A stretch of 64,000 bases of DNA from an uncultured Acidobacteriota bacterium (GTDB lineage: Bacteria > Acidobacteriota > Thermoanaerobaculia > UBA5066). Under the pieces are notes generated by a model. The model worked only from the letters and a program-made list of their open reading frames with translations, had not been told where the DNA came from and did no database searches. Location: contig CAIMWE010000064.1 of the NCBI GenBank assembly GCA_903845115.1, forward strand, positions 1 to 64,000. The letters are read 5' to 3'. Every line of letters begins with the position of its first letter. Positions within the stretch are counted from its first letter, which is position 1. Of this stretch, positions 1 through 9,028 are shown one piece after another. Both the position numbers and the translations under genes were made by a program.

Positions 1-396
1 CGTCGACCAGGGGCTGATCATCGGGACCTTGGCCGTCTCGGCCACTTCCGCCGCGGGGATCGCGTTCCGGCTGGCGTTCGGGCCGATCATCGCCAGGACC
101 CCGGCCGAGACCAGCTTCTGGGCCGCCGCCGCCGCGGACTCGGCCTTGTCCTCGTTGTCCTCCAGGAGGATCTCGACCGGGACCTTCTTCCCGGCCACCT
201 CGAGTCCGCCGGCCGCGTTGACCGTCTTGACGGCGAACTCGGCGGCGTTCTTGCAGGACTGGCCCGCCACCGGGATGCTCCCGGTCAGCTCGGCGCTCAC
301 GCCGATGACGATCTTCTCCGGGCCCTTGTTGCACGAGACGAGGGCGGCGACGCCGAGAACGATCCCGGCGAGGGACAGGAACGGCGGACGATTCAT
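1..396 (-). CDS. Branched-chain amino-acid-type ABC transporter substrate-binding lipoprotein (partial, runs off left edge)
   Basis: Reverse-strand translation from ATG at 396: MNRPPFLSLAGIVLGVAALVSCNKGPEKIVIGVSAELTGSIPVAGQSCKNAAEFAVKTVNAAGG...; lipobox-like signal and LivK-type N-terminus. Absent from the ORF track because no stop lies inside the window. Confidence 0.85.
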   Translation of the reverse strand, partial: MNRPPFLSLAGIVLGVAALVSCNKGPEKIVIGVSAELTGSIPVAGQSCKNAAEFAVKTVNAAGGLEVAGKKVPVEILLEDNEDKAESAAAAAQKLVSAGVLAMIGPNASRNAIPAAEVAETAKVPMISPWST

Positions 397-523
397 CACG
401 GTCTCTCCTTGCGGCTTCTCGAAACGCGATTTTCGGCCGGCGATTGTCTCACCTTCGGGCCCCGGCCCTCACATTTCGAGACGTCATCGCAATTTGACAC
501 GGTCCGGCCCGCAGGAGGAGTCG

Positions 524-615
524 ATGGGAAAGAAGGTCATTGCCGTCGCGGGGGCCACCGGGGCCCAGGGAGGCGGGCTCGTCCGCGCGATCCTGGCCGA
601 GCCGGAAGTGCCGGC
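524..615 (+). pseudogene. N-terminal stub of an NmrA-like NAD(P)-binding protein
   Basis: MGKKVIAVAGATGAQGGGLVRAILAEPE is a Rossmann GxxGxxG start typical of NmrA-like proteins; similarity ends after about 28 residues. RBS-like aggagg precedes the ATG. Confidence 0.55.
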
Positions 616-715
616 AGCCGGTCGAAAAGGACCGGCGCGTAAAATGCCTCCCGCCGCTCGGCCTCGTGTCCCGTCCCGACGGGCGTGGCCGCGTTCGCGA
701 CAAGGAGGGCTCCCG

Positions 716-2890
716 ATGAAGTCGCTCGTCCCGATGCTGGCGCTGGCGCTGCTCGCGCCCGTGGCCCTGGCGCAGGCCCCGAGGAAAGCGGAGCCCGCCG
801 CTCCCTCCACCGCGCCGTCCGCCCCGAACCCGTTCTTCGAGGAGTGGAAGACGCCCTACGGCATGCCGCCGTTCGACCGGATCGAGCCGGGCCACTACCT
901 TCCGGCGTTCAAGGAGGGGATCGCCCAGCGGCGAAAGGAGGTGGAGGCGATCGCCTCGGCCATCGAGGCCCCCACCTTCGCCAGCACGATCGAGGCGCTC
1001 GAGAACGGGGGCCGGCAGCTCGCGAGGGTGAGCGAGGTCTTCTTCACGCTCTCCGGCTCGGACACGACCGACACGCTCCAGGCGATCGCCAAGGAGGTCT
1101 CGCCGCTCCTCTCGGCCCTCCGCGACGACACGATGCTGAACGAGGCGCTCTTCGCCCGCGTGAAGGCGGTCTGGCTCCAGCGCGACACGCTGAAGCTCAC
1201 CGGGGAGCAGAAGAAGCTCCTCGACGACACGTACAAGGAGTTCGTCCGCGGCGGGGCCAACCTGACCGCCGGGCAGAAGACGCGCTTCCGGGAGGTCAAC
1301 AAGGAGCTCTCCCTCCTCGGTCTGAAGTTCGGCGAGAACATGCTCAAGGAGACGAACGGCTACAAGCTCGTCCTGGACCGCAAGGAGCAGCTCGCCGGGC
1401 TACCCGCCGGCGCCGTCTCGGCCGCGGCCGATGCCGCGAAGAAGGCGAAGCTCGAGGGCAAGTGGGTCTTCACGCTCGACGCCCCGTCGATCTTCCCCTT
1501 CCTGACCTTCGCCGAGGACCGGGAGCTGCGGCGGCAGATCCTGGCCGCCTACACGAGCCGCGGCGACCACGGGGACGCGCTCGACAGCAAGGAGACGCTC
1601 GCGACGACCGCCGCCCTGAGAGCCGAGCGGGCGCAGCTCCTCGGCTTCAGGACGCACGCCGACTTCGTCCTGGACGAGAACATGGCCAAGACGCCGGCCG
1701 GCGTCTACGGCCTCCTGAACCGCGTCTGGCCGGCGGCGCTGGCCGTGGCGAGACAGGAGAAGGTCGACCTCCAGGCCGCTGTCAAGGCCGACGGCAAGGA
1801 CTTCGCGCTCGCGGCGTGGGACTGGCGCTACTACGCGGAGAAGGTCCGGAAGGCGAGGTACGACCTGGACGAGGAGGCGCTCCGGCCCTACTTCCCGATC
1901 GATCAGGTCCGGGCGGGCGCGTTCTACACCGCCGGGAGGCTCTACGGCCTGACCTTCACCGAGCGCCCGGAGGTCCCGAAGTACAACCCGGAGGTGAAGG
2001 TCTTCGAGGTGAAGGACGCCGACGGGACCTTCCTGGCCCTCTACACGGCCGACTACCACCCGCGCCCCGGCAAGCGGGGCGGCGCCTGGTGCGGACGCCT
2101 CCGGGGCCTGAGCTTCGAGAACGGCAAGGAGATCCGCCCGATCATCACGAACGTCACGAACTTCACCCGGCCGGTCGGGGACGCCCCCGCCCTCCTCTCC
2201 CTGGAGGAGGTCCGGACCCTCTTCCACGAGTTCGGCCACGCGATCCACGGGATCGTCTCGAAAGTCCACTACCGCTCCACGGGCCGGACGCCGCGGGACT
2301 TCGTGGAGCTCCCGTCGCAGATCATGGAGAACTGGGCGCTGGAGCCGGAGGTCCTGAAGGTCTACGCGAAGCACTGGAAGACGGGAGAGGTGATCCCCGC
2401 GGCGACGGTCGAGAAGATCCTGAAGTCCCACAAGTACGGCGAGGGCTTCCGGACGACCGAGTACATGGCGGCCGCCCTCCTGGACATGGACTGGCACACC
2501 CTCGAGAGCACGAAGCCGCAGGACGCCGCCGCGTTCGAGAAGGCGTCCCTCGCGAAGATGGGGTTGCTCCCCGAGATCGTCGTCCGCTACCGGAGCCCCT
2601 ATTTCAACCACGTCTTCGGGCCCGGCGGCGGCTACTCGGCCGGCTACTACAGCTACATCTGGGCCGAGGTCCTCGACGCCGACGCCTTCGCGGTCTTCAA
2701 GGAGAAGGGGATCTTCGACCCGGCCACCGCGCGCGCGTTCAGGACCCTCCTCGAGAAGGGCGGGACGGAGGACGCCATGGCCCTCTACAAGAAGTTCCGG
2801 GGGCGGGAGCCCTCGGTGGAGCCGCTCCTGGTCAAGCGCGGACTCGTCTCCGTGAAGACCGGGCCGGCGGCGCCCGCGGCCGGACGATGA
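716..2890 (+). CDS. M3 family metallopeptidase (oligopeptidase/dipeptidyl carboxypeptidase-like), secreted
   Basis: HEFGHAIHG zinc motif; signal peptide MKSLVPMLALALLAPVALAQA at ATG 716; aggag-like RBS. The ORF-track start at 29 is an upstream extension. Confidence 0.9.
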   Translation: MKSLVPMLALALLAPVALAQAPRKAEPAAPSTAPSAPNPFFEEWKTPYGMPPFDRIEPGHYLPAFKEGIAQRRKEVEAIASAIEAPTFASTIEALENGGRQLARVSEVFFTLSGSDTTDTLQAIAKEVSPLLSALRDDTMLNEALFARVKAVWLQRDTLKLTGEQKKLLDDTYKEFVRGGANLTAGQKTRFREVNKELSLLGLKFGENMLKETNGYKLVLDRKEQLAGLPAGAVSAAADAAKKAKLEGKWVFTLDAPSIFPFLTFAEDRELRRQILAAYTSRGDHGDALDSKETLATTAALRAERAQLLGFRTHADFVLDENMAKTPAGVYGLLNRVWPAALAVARQEKVDLQAAVKADGKDFALAAWDWRYYAEKVRKARYDLDEEALRPYFPIDQVRAGAFYTAGRLYGLTFTERPEVPKYNPEVKVFEVKDADGTFLALYTADYHPRPGKRGGAWCGRLRGLSFENGKEIRPIITNVTNFTRPVGDAPALLSLEEVRTLFHEFGHAIHGIVSKVHYRSTGRTPRDFVELPSQIMENWALEPEVLKVYAKHWKTGEVIPAATVEKILKSHKYGEGFRTTEYMAAALLDMDWHTLESTKPQDAAAFEKASLAKMGLLPEIVVRYRSPYFNHVFGPGGGYSAGYYSYIWAEVLDADAFAVFKEKGIFDPATARAFRTLLEKGGTEDAMALYKKFRGREPSVEPLLVKRGLVSVKTGPAAPAAGR

Positions 2891-2918
2891 GACGGGCCGG
2901 GGGAAGGAGATTGCTTTC

Positions 2919-4385
2919 ATGAAATCGATCCGAAACGTGGCCGCCCTCGTCGTCTTCGCCGGAGTCATCGGCGTCGCGCCGGCGTTGCCGGCCCCGGCCC
3001 AGGAGGCCGCGAAGGCCGGGCAGGCCCTGACCGCGGTCGAGTTCCCGGAGCGGTACGGGGTCACCGTTCCGTTCGCGGCCACCGACCGCGCCCCGGCCCG
3101 GGCATTCCTCGAAGCCTCCGTGAAGATCAAGGAGGGGCAGGCCGCCATCGACCTCTCGTTCAAGCGGATGGCCCCGGCCCTCCTCTTCGGGGGGGACGTC
3201 ACCTCCTATGTCGTCTGGGCGGTCACGCGCGACGGCGTCACCGAGAACCTCGGCGAGCTGTGGGTGCGCGACGACAGCGGGAGCGTCGACACCAGGACCG
3301 GACAGAAGAACTTCGCGATGATGGTGACCGCCGAGGCCCACCCGTTCGTCACGAAGCCTTCCGGCCTGGTGATCTTCGCGTCGCAGGCGGCGAAGTCCGA
3401 CTACGCCCGGAACTCCGCCATCGTGTTCGCCGCCTTCGGCCCCGCGCCGGTCACCGGCGTCGCCTCCATCTCGGGGCTGGCGTACAAGGACACCGTCCCC
3501 GTGGACCTCCGGCAGGCGGGCAAGGTCCTCTCTCTGGCCATGAAGCTGAACGCCGACGGGTCGAACGCCGACAAGCTCCGCGAGGCGACCACGAACCTGG
3601 CGCAGGCGACGAACTCCGCCTCCGGCGGCAGCTCCAAGGCGATGGTCGACTACGCCCGGCGGTCGGTGGCCAAGTCGGGAGAGGCGATCCGCGACGCGGA
3701 GAAGCGGGCCGCCGAGAAGGCCGCGGCCGAGGCCGCCGCCAGGAGGAAGGCCGAGCTGGACGCCCTGGCCGCCAAAGCCAGCTCCGCCGAGGAGGCGACG
3801 AAGCAGGCGGAGAGGGAGAGGGCCGTCACCGAGCAGGCCCTCTCCGAGTCCGAGAAGGTCAAGGCCGCGCTGGCCGTCGAGGCGTCGCGCCTGGCAGGAG
3901 AGAAGGCCCGGCTGGAGGCCGAGCAGACCCGGCTGAAGGCCGAGCGCGACGCGCTGGCGGCCCGGCTGTCGGGCGCGCTGGCGAAGGTCTCCGAGGTCCG
4001 CAGCTCCGGCCGTGGCCTCATCCTGAGCCTCTCGTCGGGCATCCTCTTCGACGTCAACAAGTCGGCCCTCCGGCCGGCCGCCCAGGTGACGCTGGCCAAG
4101 CTCGCGGGAATCCTGCTGATGCTCCCCGAGGTGAACCTCCGGGTGGAGGGCTACACCGACGCCACCGGCAATGCCGAGGTGAACCAGAAGCTCTCGAAGG
4201 CCCGGGCCGAGTCGGTCACGGCGTTCCTGAAGGCTCAGGACGTGGCCGAGACCCGGATGAAGGCGGAAGGGTACGGCCCGGCGAACCCGGTCGCCCCGAA
4301 CGACACCCCGGCCAACAAGGCGAAGAACCGGCGGGTGGAGATCGTCCTGGCGGAGGGCGAGATCAAGCCGGCCGGCGTGAAGTAG
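2919..4385 (+). CDS. OmpA family protein with coiled coil and C-terminal OmpA/MotB peptidoglycan-binding domain
   Basis: C-terminus ILFDVNKSALRPAAQVTLAKLAGIL...VEGYTDATGNAEVNQKLSKARAESV...NRRVEIVL; N-terminal signal peptide. Confidence 0.9.
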   Translation: MKSIRNVAALVVFAGVIGVAPALPAPAQEAAKAGQALTAVEFPERYGVTVPFAATDRAPARAFLEASVKIKEGQAAIDLSFKRMAPALLFGGDVTSYVVWAVTRDGVTENLGELWVRDDSGSVDTRTGQKNFAMMVTAEAHPFVTKPSGLVIFASQAAKSDYARNSAIVFAAFGPAPVTGVASISGLAYKDTVPVDLRQAGKVLSLAMKLNADGSNADKLREATTNLAQATNSASGGSSKAMVDYARRSVAKSGEAIRDAEKRAAEKAAAEAAARRKAELDALAAKASSAEEATKQAERERAVTEQALSESEKVKAALAVEASRLAGEKARLEAEQTRLKAERDALAARLSGALAKVSEVRSSGRGLILSLSSGILFDVNKSALRPAAQVTLAKLAGILLMLPEVNLRVEGYTDATGNAEVNQKLSKARAESVTAFLKAQDVAETRMKAEGYGPANPVAPNDTPANKAKNRRVEIVLAEGEIKPAGVK

Positions 4386-4431
4386 TCGCTCTTCAACAGT
4401 TTCCGCCCGATCGGGTAGACTAATCGGCTCG

Positions 4432-5757
4432 ATGGCCCCTCTCTTTGGAACCGACGGGATCCGCGGGTTGGCGGGGCAGCCGCCGCTCGATCCCGACACC
4501 GTTTCCCGCATCGGAAGCGCCCTCGTCGCCTCGCTCCTCGACTCCGGCCACCGGGTTCCGCCGATCCGGGTCGTCGTCGGCTGTGACACCCGGGAGTCGT
4601 CTCCCTGGATCGTCGCGTCCCTGAACGGGGGGATCCTGGGCGCCGGGGGGTCGATTCTCTTCGCCGGCGTGGTCCCCACCCCGGCGGTCGCTTACCTGGT
4701 GAGGACGCTGGGAGCCGACGCCGGGATCTCGGTCTCGGCCTCGCACAACCCCTGGCAGGACAACGGCGTCAAGATCTTCTCCGACGCGGGCCGGAAGCTC
4801 CCCGACGAGGTCGAGGCGGAGATCGAGGCCCTCATCGCCGGCGCCCGCCCGGTGCCGGCGGTGGAGGCGGTGGTCACGGAAGGCCTGGCCGGCCGGTACG
4901 TCGACCACCTCCCCTCGGCGCTCCCCTGCAGCCTCGACGGGATGCGGATCGTCCTGGATGCCGCGAACGGGGCGGCTCACCGGGTCGGCGTCGAGGCCTT
5001 CCGGAGAGCCGGCGCCGAGGTGATCCCGTTCTTCGCGGATCCGGACGGAAGGAACATCAACCGGGACTGCGGCGCGCTTCACCCGGGGGCGATGGCCCGG
5101 ATGACCGTCGAGTCCGGGGCCGACATGGGTCTGGCTCTCGACGGCGATGCCGACCGGGCGATGGTGGCCGACGACCGGGGAGTCATCCTGGACGGCGACG
5201 AGATCCTCTACCTCTGGGCCCGCGAGCTGGTCCGGGAGGGGAAGAAGCCGAACGCGGTCGTCGGAACGGTCATGTCGAACCTCGGCCTGGAGCTAGCCCT
5301 CCGGGAGATCGGGATCCGTCTCCTCCGCGCCTCCGTGGGCGACCGGTACGTGACGGAGATGATGGAGAAGGAGAACGCCCTCCTCGGCGGGGAGCAGTCG
5401 GGCCACCTGATCCGGACCGACCTCACCACGACCGGGGACGGCGTGCTGACCGGGCTCCACGTCGCCGCCACGATCGTCCTGGGCGGCGCCCTCTCGAAAC
5501 AGCCCCGCCTCACGCGGGCCCCCCAGATCCTCCGGAACATCCGGGTCCGCGAGAAGCGGCCGTTCGACCAGATCCCGGGCCTTCACGAGGAGCAGTCGCG
5601 CTGCGAGGCCCTCCTCGACGGCAAGGGGCGGATCCTCCTCCGCTACTCCGGGACGGAGGCGCTGGCCCGCGTCATGGTGGAGGGGATGGAGCCCGGCGTC
5701 GTCGAGACGGTGGCCGCCAGCCTGGCCCGACGGATCGAGGAGGCGATCGGCGCCTGA
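4432..5757 (+). CDS. glmM: Phosphoglucosamine mutase / phosphohexomutase
   Basis: FGTDGIRG start, phosphoserine loop SASHNPWQDNGVK, metal loop DGDADR, C-terminal RYSGTE. Confidence 0.88.
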   Translation: MAPLFGTDGIRGLAGQPPLDPDTVSRIGSALVASLLDSGHRVPPIRVVVGCDTRESSPWIVASLNGGILGAGGSILFAGVVPTPAVAYLVRTLGADAGISVSASHNPWQDNGVKIFSDAGRKLPDEVEAEIEALIAGARPVPAVEAVVTEGLAGRYVDHLPSALPCSLDGMRIVLDAANGAAHRVGVEAFRRAGAEVIPFFADPDGRNINRDCGALHPGAMARMTVESGADMGLALDGDADRAMVADDRGVILDGDEILYLWARELVREGKKPNAVVGTVMSNLGLELALREIGIRLLRASVGDRYVTEMMEKENALLGGEQSGHLIRTDLTTTGDGVLTGLHVAATIVLGGALSKQPRLTRAPQILRNIRVREKRPFDQIPGLHEEQSRCEALLDGKGRILLRYSGTEALARVMVEGMEPGVVETVAASLARRIEEAIGA

Positions 5758-5791
5758 CGGGCGCCCTTCGACGACAGGAGAGCCGGCCGCG

Positions 5792-8065
5792 ATGACCCTG
5801 AGGCACGAGCAACGTCCTCGAAAGAAGCGAGCGACCTCGCTCGAGGTCGTCCGCGACCCCGCCCCGGAACCGGAGCCGGAGGAGCGGTCCGAGCCCTCCC
5901 CCGCCGCCGCGCCCGGCGCGCCGCGCCGGACGCTGAACCGGGAGCTGTCGTGGCTCGCCTTCAACGAGCGGGTCATCGAGGAGGCCCGGGACTCCCGGTG
6001 GCCTCTCCTCGAGCGGCTGAAGTTCCTGGCCATCAGCGAGACGAACCTCGACGAGTTCTTCATGATCCGCGTGGCGGGCCTCCGGGAGCAGAGGGCAATC
6101 GACAGCCTGGAGCGCTCCGAGGACGACCGGCTGGCCGCCGAGACGCTCGGGGAGGTCCGGACGGCGGTGAAGGCCATGGAGCAGGAGCAGACCGCCTGCC
6201 TCGTCGGCGACCTCCTCCCGAAGCTGGCCGCCGCGGGGATCCGCGTCCTCGCTTGGACCGACCTCGACGAGGCTCAGCAGGCGGCCGCGGGAAAGTACTT
6301 CCGGTCCCACGTCCTGCCGGTCCTGACGCCGCTGGCGGTCGACCCGGGGCACCCGTTCCCCTTCCTGTCGAACCTCTCCTTGAACCTCGCCATCGAGGTC
6401 CGGAACGCCGAGACCGGCCAGGTGAAGTTCGCCCGGCTGAAGATGCCCCCCGCGATCCCCCGTCTCCTCTCCCTTCGCGAGGTGGTCGAGGGGAAGAAGA
6501 AGGTCCGGCCGGAGAAGGCCGACTTCCTCCTCCTCGAGAGCCTCGTCCAGGCGAACCTCGGCGAGCTCTTCCCCGGGCTCGAGATCCTCTCGTCCCACCT
6601 CTTCCGGATCACGCGCGACGCCGACATCGAGATCCAGGAGGACGAGGCCTCGGACCTCCTCGCCACCATCGAGCAGGAGGTCCGCCGCCGGAAGTTCGGC
6701 GCCGTCGTCCGCGTGGAGGTGGCGCCGAAGACCCCGAAGAAGATCCGCAAGCTCCTGATGCGACAGCTCGAGGTGGGCGAGGGGGACGTCTACGAGGTCC
6801 ACGGCCCGCTCGGCAGCGGCGACTTCGCGTCGCTCTGCCGCCTCGACCGGCCCGACCTGAAGGACGCCCCCTTCACTCCTGCCCTGGCGACGGCCTTCGC
6901 CGGCGACCGGTCGGTCTTCGGGGCGATGCGCGCCGGCGACATCCTCGTCCACCACCCGTACGACGCCTTCGCGCCCGTCGTGGAGCTCATCGAGGAGGCG
7001 GCCGCCGACGCGAAGACGCTCGCGATCAAGATGACCCTCTACCGGACGAGCGCCGACTCGCCGCTGATCAAGGCGCTCGTGCGCGCCGCGGAGGCGGGGA
7101 AGCAGGTGGCGGTCCTCGTCGAGCTGAAGGCCCGCTTCGACGAGGAGAACAACATCGTCTGGGCACGGGCGCTGGAGGAGGCGGGCGTCCACGTCGTCTA
7201 CGGGGTCCTCGGCCTGAAGACGCACGGGAAGATCGCCCTCGTCGTCCGCCGCGAGAAGGACGGCATCCGCCGCTACGTCCACCTCGGCACCGGCAACTAC
7301 AACCCCTCCACCGCCCGCGTCTACACCGACTTCGGCCTCTTCACGGTCCGCCCGGAGTTCGGCGAGGACGCCACCCGCCTCTTCAATTCGCTGACCGGCT
7401 TCGCGGCGTCCACCTCGTTCTCGCGCCTCGTCACGGCCCCCAAGGACCTCCACCGGAAGGTGCTGGAGTGGATCGCGCGGGAGACCGCCCACGCCCGGGC
7501 CGGACGGCCCTGCGGGATCCGGGCGAAGATGAACTCCCTGGTCGATTCCACCGTCATCCGGGCCCTCTACGAGGCGTCCAGAGCCGGCGTCCCGATCGAC
7601 CTCGTCGTCCGGGGGATCTGCTGCCTGGCCCCCGGTGTGCCGGGCCTCTCCGAGAAGATCCGGGTGGTCTCGATCGTCGGCCGTTTCCTGGAGCACAGCC
7701 GGGCCTTCCTCTTCGAGAACGGCGGCGAGCCGGAGGTCTGGCTCTCGTCGGCGGACTGGATGCCCCGGAACTTCTTCCGCCGCGTCGAGATCGCCTTCCC
7801 GGTCCTGGACCCCGACCTGGCCCGGAGGGTCCGCGAGGAGGTCTTCGACGCCGCGCTGGCGGACAACGTGAACGCCCGGGTCCTCTCCTCCGACGGGGTC
7901 TACAGGCGATCGCGGCGGGAGGGCGAGGCTCCGTTCGACTCGCAGGCGCAGCTGCTCGACCTCGCGCGCCGGAGGGTCCAGCGGGCCGCGGAAGCGTTCG
8001 AGACCCGCGGACTCGACCTCCTGGACGCCCCGGCCCCGGATGCCGAGCCGGACGAGAGCCGCTGA
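5792..8065 (+). CDS. ppk1: Polyphosphate kinase 1
   Basis: NRELSWLAFNERV, LDEFFMIRVAGL, HHPYDAF, THGKIALVVRRE, TGNYNPSTARVYTDFGLFT. Confidence 0.95.
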   Translation: MTLRHEQRPRKKRATSLEVVRDPAPEPEPEERSEPSPAAAPGAPRRTLNRELSWLAFNERVIEEARDSRWPLLERLKFLAISETNLDEFFMIRVAGLREQRAIDSLERSEDDRLAAETLGEVRTAVKAMEQEQTACLVGDLLPKLAAAGIRVLAWTDLDEAQQAAAGKYFRSHVLPVLTPLAVDPGHPFPFLSNLSLNLAIEVRNAETGQVKFARLKMPPAIPRLLSLREVVEGKKKVRPEKADFLLLESLVQANLGELFPGLEILSSHLFRITRDADIEIQEDEASDLLATIEQEVRRRKFGAVVRVEVAPKTPKKIRKLLMRQLEVGEGDVYEVHGPLGSGDFASLCRLDRPDLKDAPFTPALATAFAGDRSVFGAMRAGDILVHHPYDAFAPVVELIEEAAADAKTLAIKMTLYRTSADSPLIKALVRAAEAGKQVAVLVELKARFDEENNIVWARALEEAGVHVVYGVLGLKTHGKIALVVRREKDGIRRYVHLGTGNYNPSTARVYTDFGLFTVRPEFGEDATRLFNSLTGFAASTSFSRLVTAPKDLHRKVLEWIARETAHARAGRPCGIRAKMNSLVDSTVIRALYEASRAGVPIDLVVRGICCLAPGVPGLSEKIRVVSIVGRFLEHSRAFLFENGGEPEVWLSSADWMPRNFFRRVEIAFPVLDPDLARRVREEVFDAALADNVNARVLSSDGVYRRSRREGEAPFDSQAQLLDLARRRVQRAAEAFETRGLDLLDAPAPDAEPDESR

Positions 8066-8069
8066 GACG

Positions 8070-8087
8070 GCGCCCGGCTCCGGGCGC
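8070..8087. terminator. Candidate bidirectional hairpin between convergent ppk1 and the 71-aa ORF
   Basis: gcgcccgg-ct-ccgggcgc perfect inverted repeat between the two stop codons; no U-tract, so terminator function is inferred. Confidence 0.4.
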
Positions 8088-8302
8088 TAGCGCTCCAGCT
8101 CGAAACCCGGCGGCGGCGCGAGGACAGGCTCCTGCGCCAGGAGAACCGTCTCGGCGACCGGAAGGAGCATCGAGTGAGTGTTCGAGCCGAACGCGATGTT
8201 CACCTCGTAGAAGCCGAGCGGGGAGACGGCGAGCAGCGTCCCAGGGACCTTCTTCAGCTCCGCCATCGGGTTCGTGACGTAGACCTTCGTCGGGATGTCC
8301 AT
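8087..8302 (-). CDS. Small hypothetical protein (71 aa)
   Basis: Complete ORF; TAGAAT hexamer 24 nt upstream and RBS-like ggagg. Confidence 0.6.
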   Translation of the reverse strand: MDIPTKVYVTNPMAELKKVPGTLLAVSPLGFYEVNIAFGSNTHSMLLPVAETVLLAQEPVLAPPPGFELER

Positions 8303-8427
8303 GCCGTCTCTCCTCCGTCTGCCGCGATTCTAAACCGGCCCGGACGAGTGCCGTCCGACACGAGATCCCGTCCGGCGCGGCCGGCGGCGTGGCTGCGCCG
8401 CCTCGACGACGAGGGGAGGCTGCGACT

Positions 8428-8883
8428 CTACTTCACGACCTCGCAGGCGACGCCCATCTCCTTGCACAGGCGGAGGGTCGCGGCGACCGTGGCCGGAACG
8501 GCGTCCTTCCCCCCGGGCGGGACCGACGAGGCGAAGAGGAGCTGGACCAGCTTCGAGTCCACCTGCGCGACCCGGAGTCCGACGACCTGCTTCCCGTCCG
8601 TGAACTCGAGCGTCCCTTGCTCGGCGTCCTGGTGCGTCAGCTTCACCACCTGGGATCCCTGGACCGTCTTCAGGGCGACGGCGAAGACCCTGTCCGGTTT
8701 CCCCGGGAGAACCACCGTCGCGATGCTGTAGCCCGAAGCGCCCGTGTTCTCCGTCTGGGTCATCGTCTTGATCTTCCCGACCGCCTTGCGCCCGAGGGTG
8801 ACCCACTGCCCGTGCACCGGCGAGGAAAGGAGTAGCGCCGCGAGGGGCACCAGGAAGGTCGCGCGTCGAAGGGTCTGTTTCAT
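8428..8883 (-). CDS. Hypothetical secreted protein
   Basis: MKQTLRRATFLVPLAALLLSSPVHGQ signal peptide; RBS-like aagagg just upstream. Confidence 0.65.
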   Translation of the reverse strand: MKQTLRRATFLVPLAALLLSSPVHGQWVTLGRKAVGKIKTMTQTENTGASGYSIATVVLPGKPDRVFAVALKTVQGSQVVKLTHQDAEQGTLEFTDGKQVVGLRVAQVDSKLVQLLFASSVPPGGKDAVPATVAATLRLCKEMGVACEVVK

Positions 8884-9028
8884 CGTGTCGAACTCCTCTT
8901 GTGGGGCACTCGGGCCGGGGCTTCGGCCGCCGGTTCCTGCCGATATGGTGCCACGGCCGGACTGGCCGCCTCCAGAACGCGTTGCGATTCCCGTTCTTCT
9001 TGCGGGCCCGGCACACCCCCGTGCGGTG

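Noticed and set aside
685-2922. 745-aa plus ORF in alternative frame over the M3 peptidase
   Set aside because: Out of frame with the peptidase motifs; Arg/Pro/Gly-rich shadow.
5672-7696. 674-aa minus-strand ORF over ppk1
   Set aside because: ppk1 motifs on the plus strand are unambiguous; this is a GC shadow ORF. The same applies to 2832..4679 -, 18982..20670 -, 21416..23686 - and similar.
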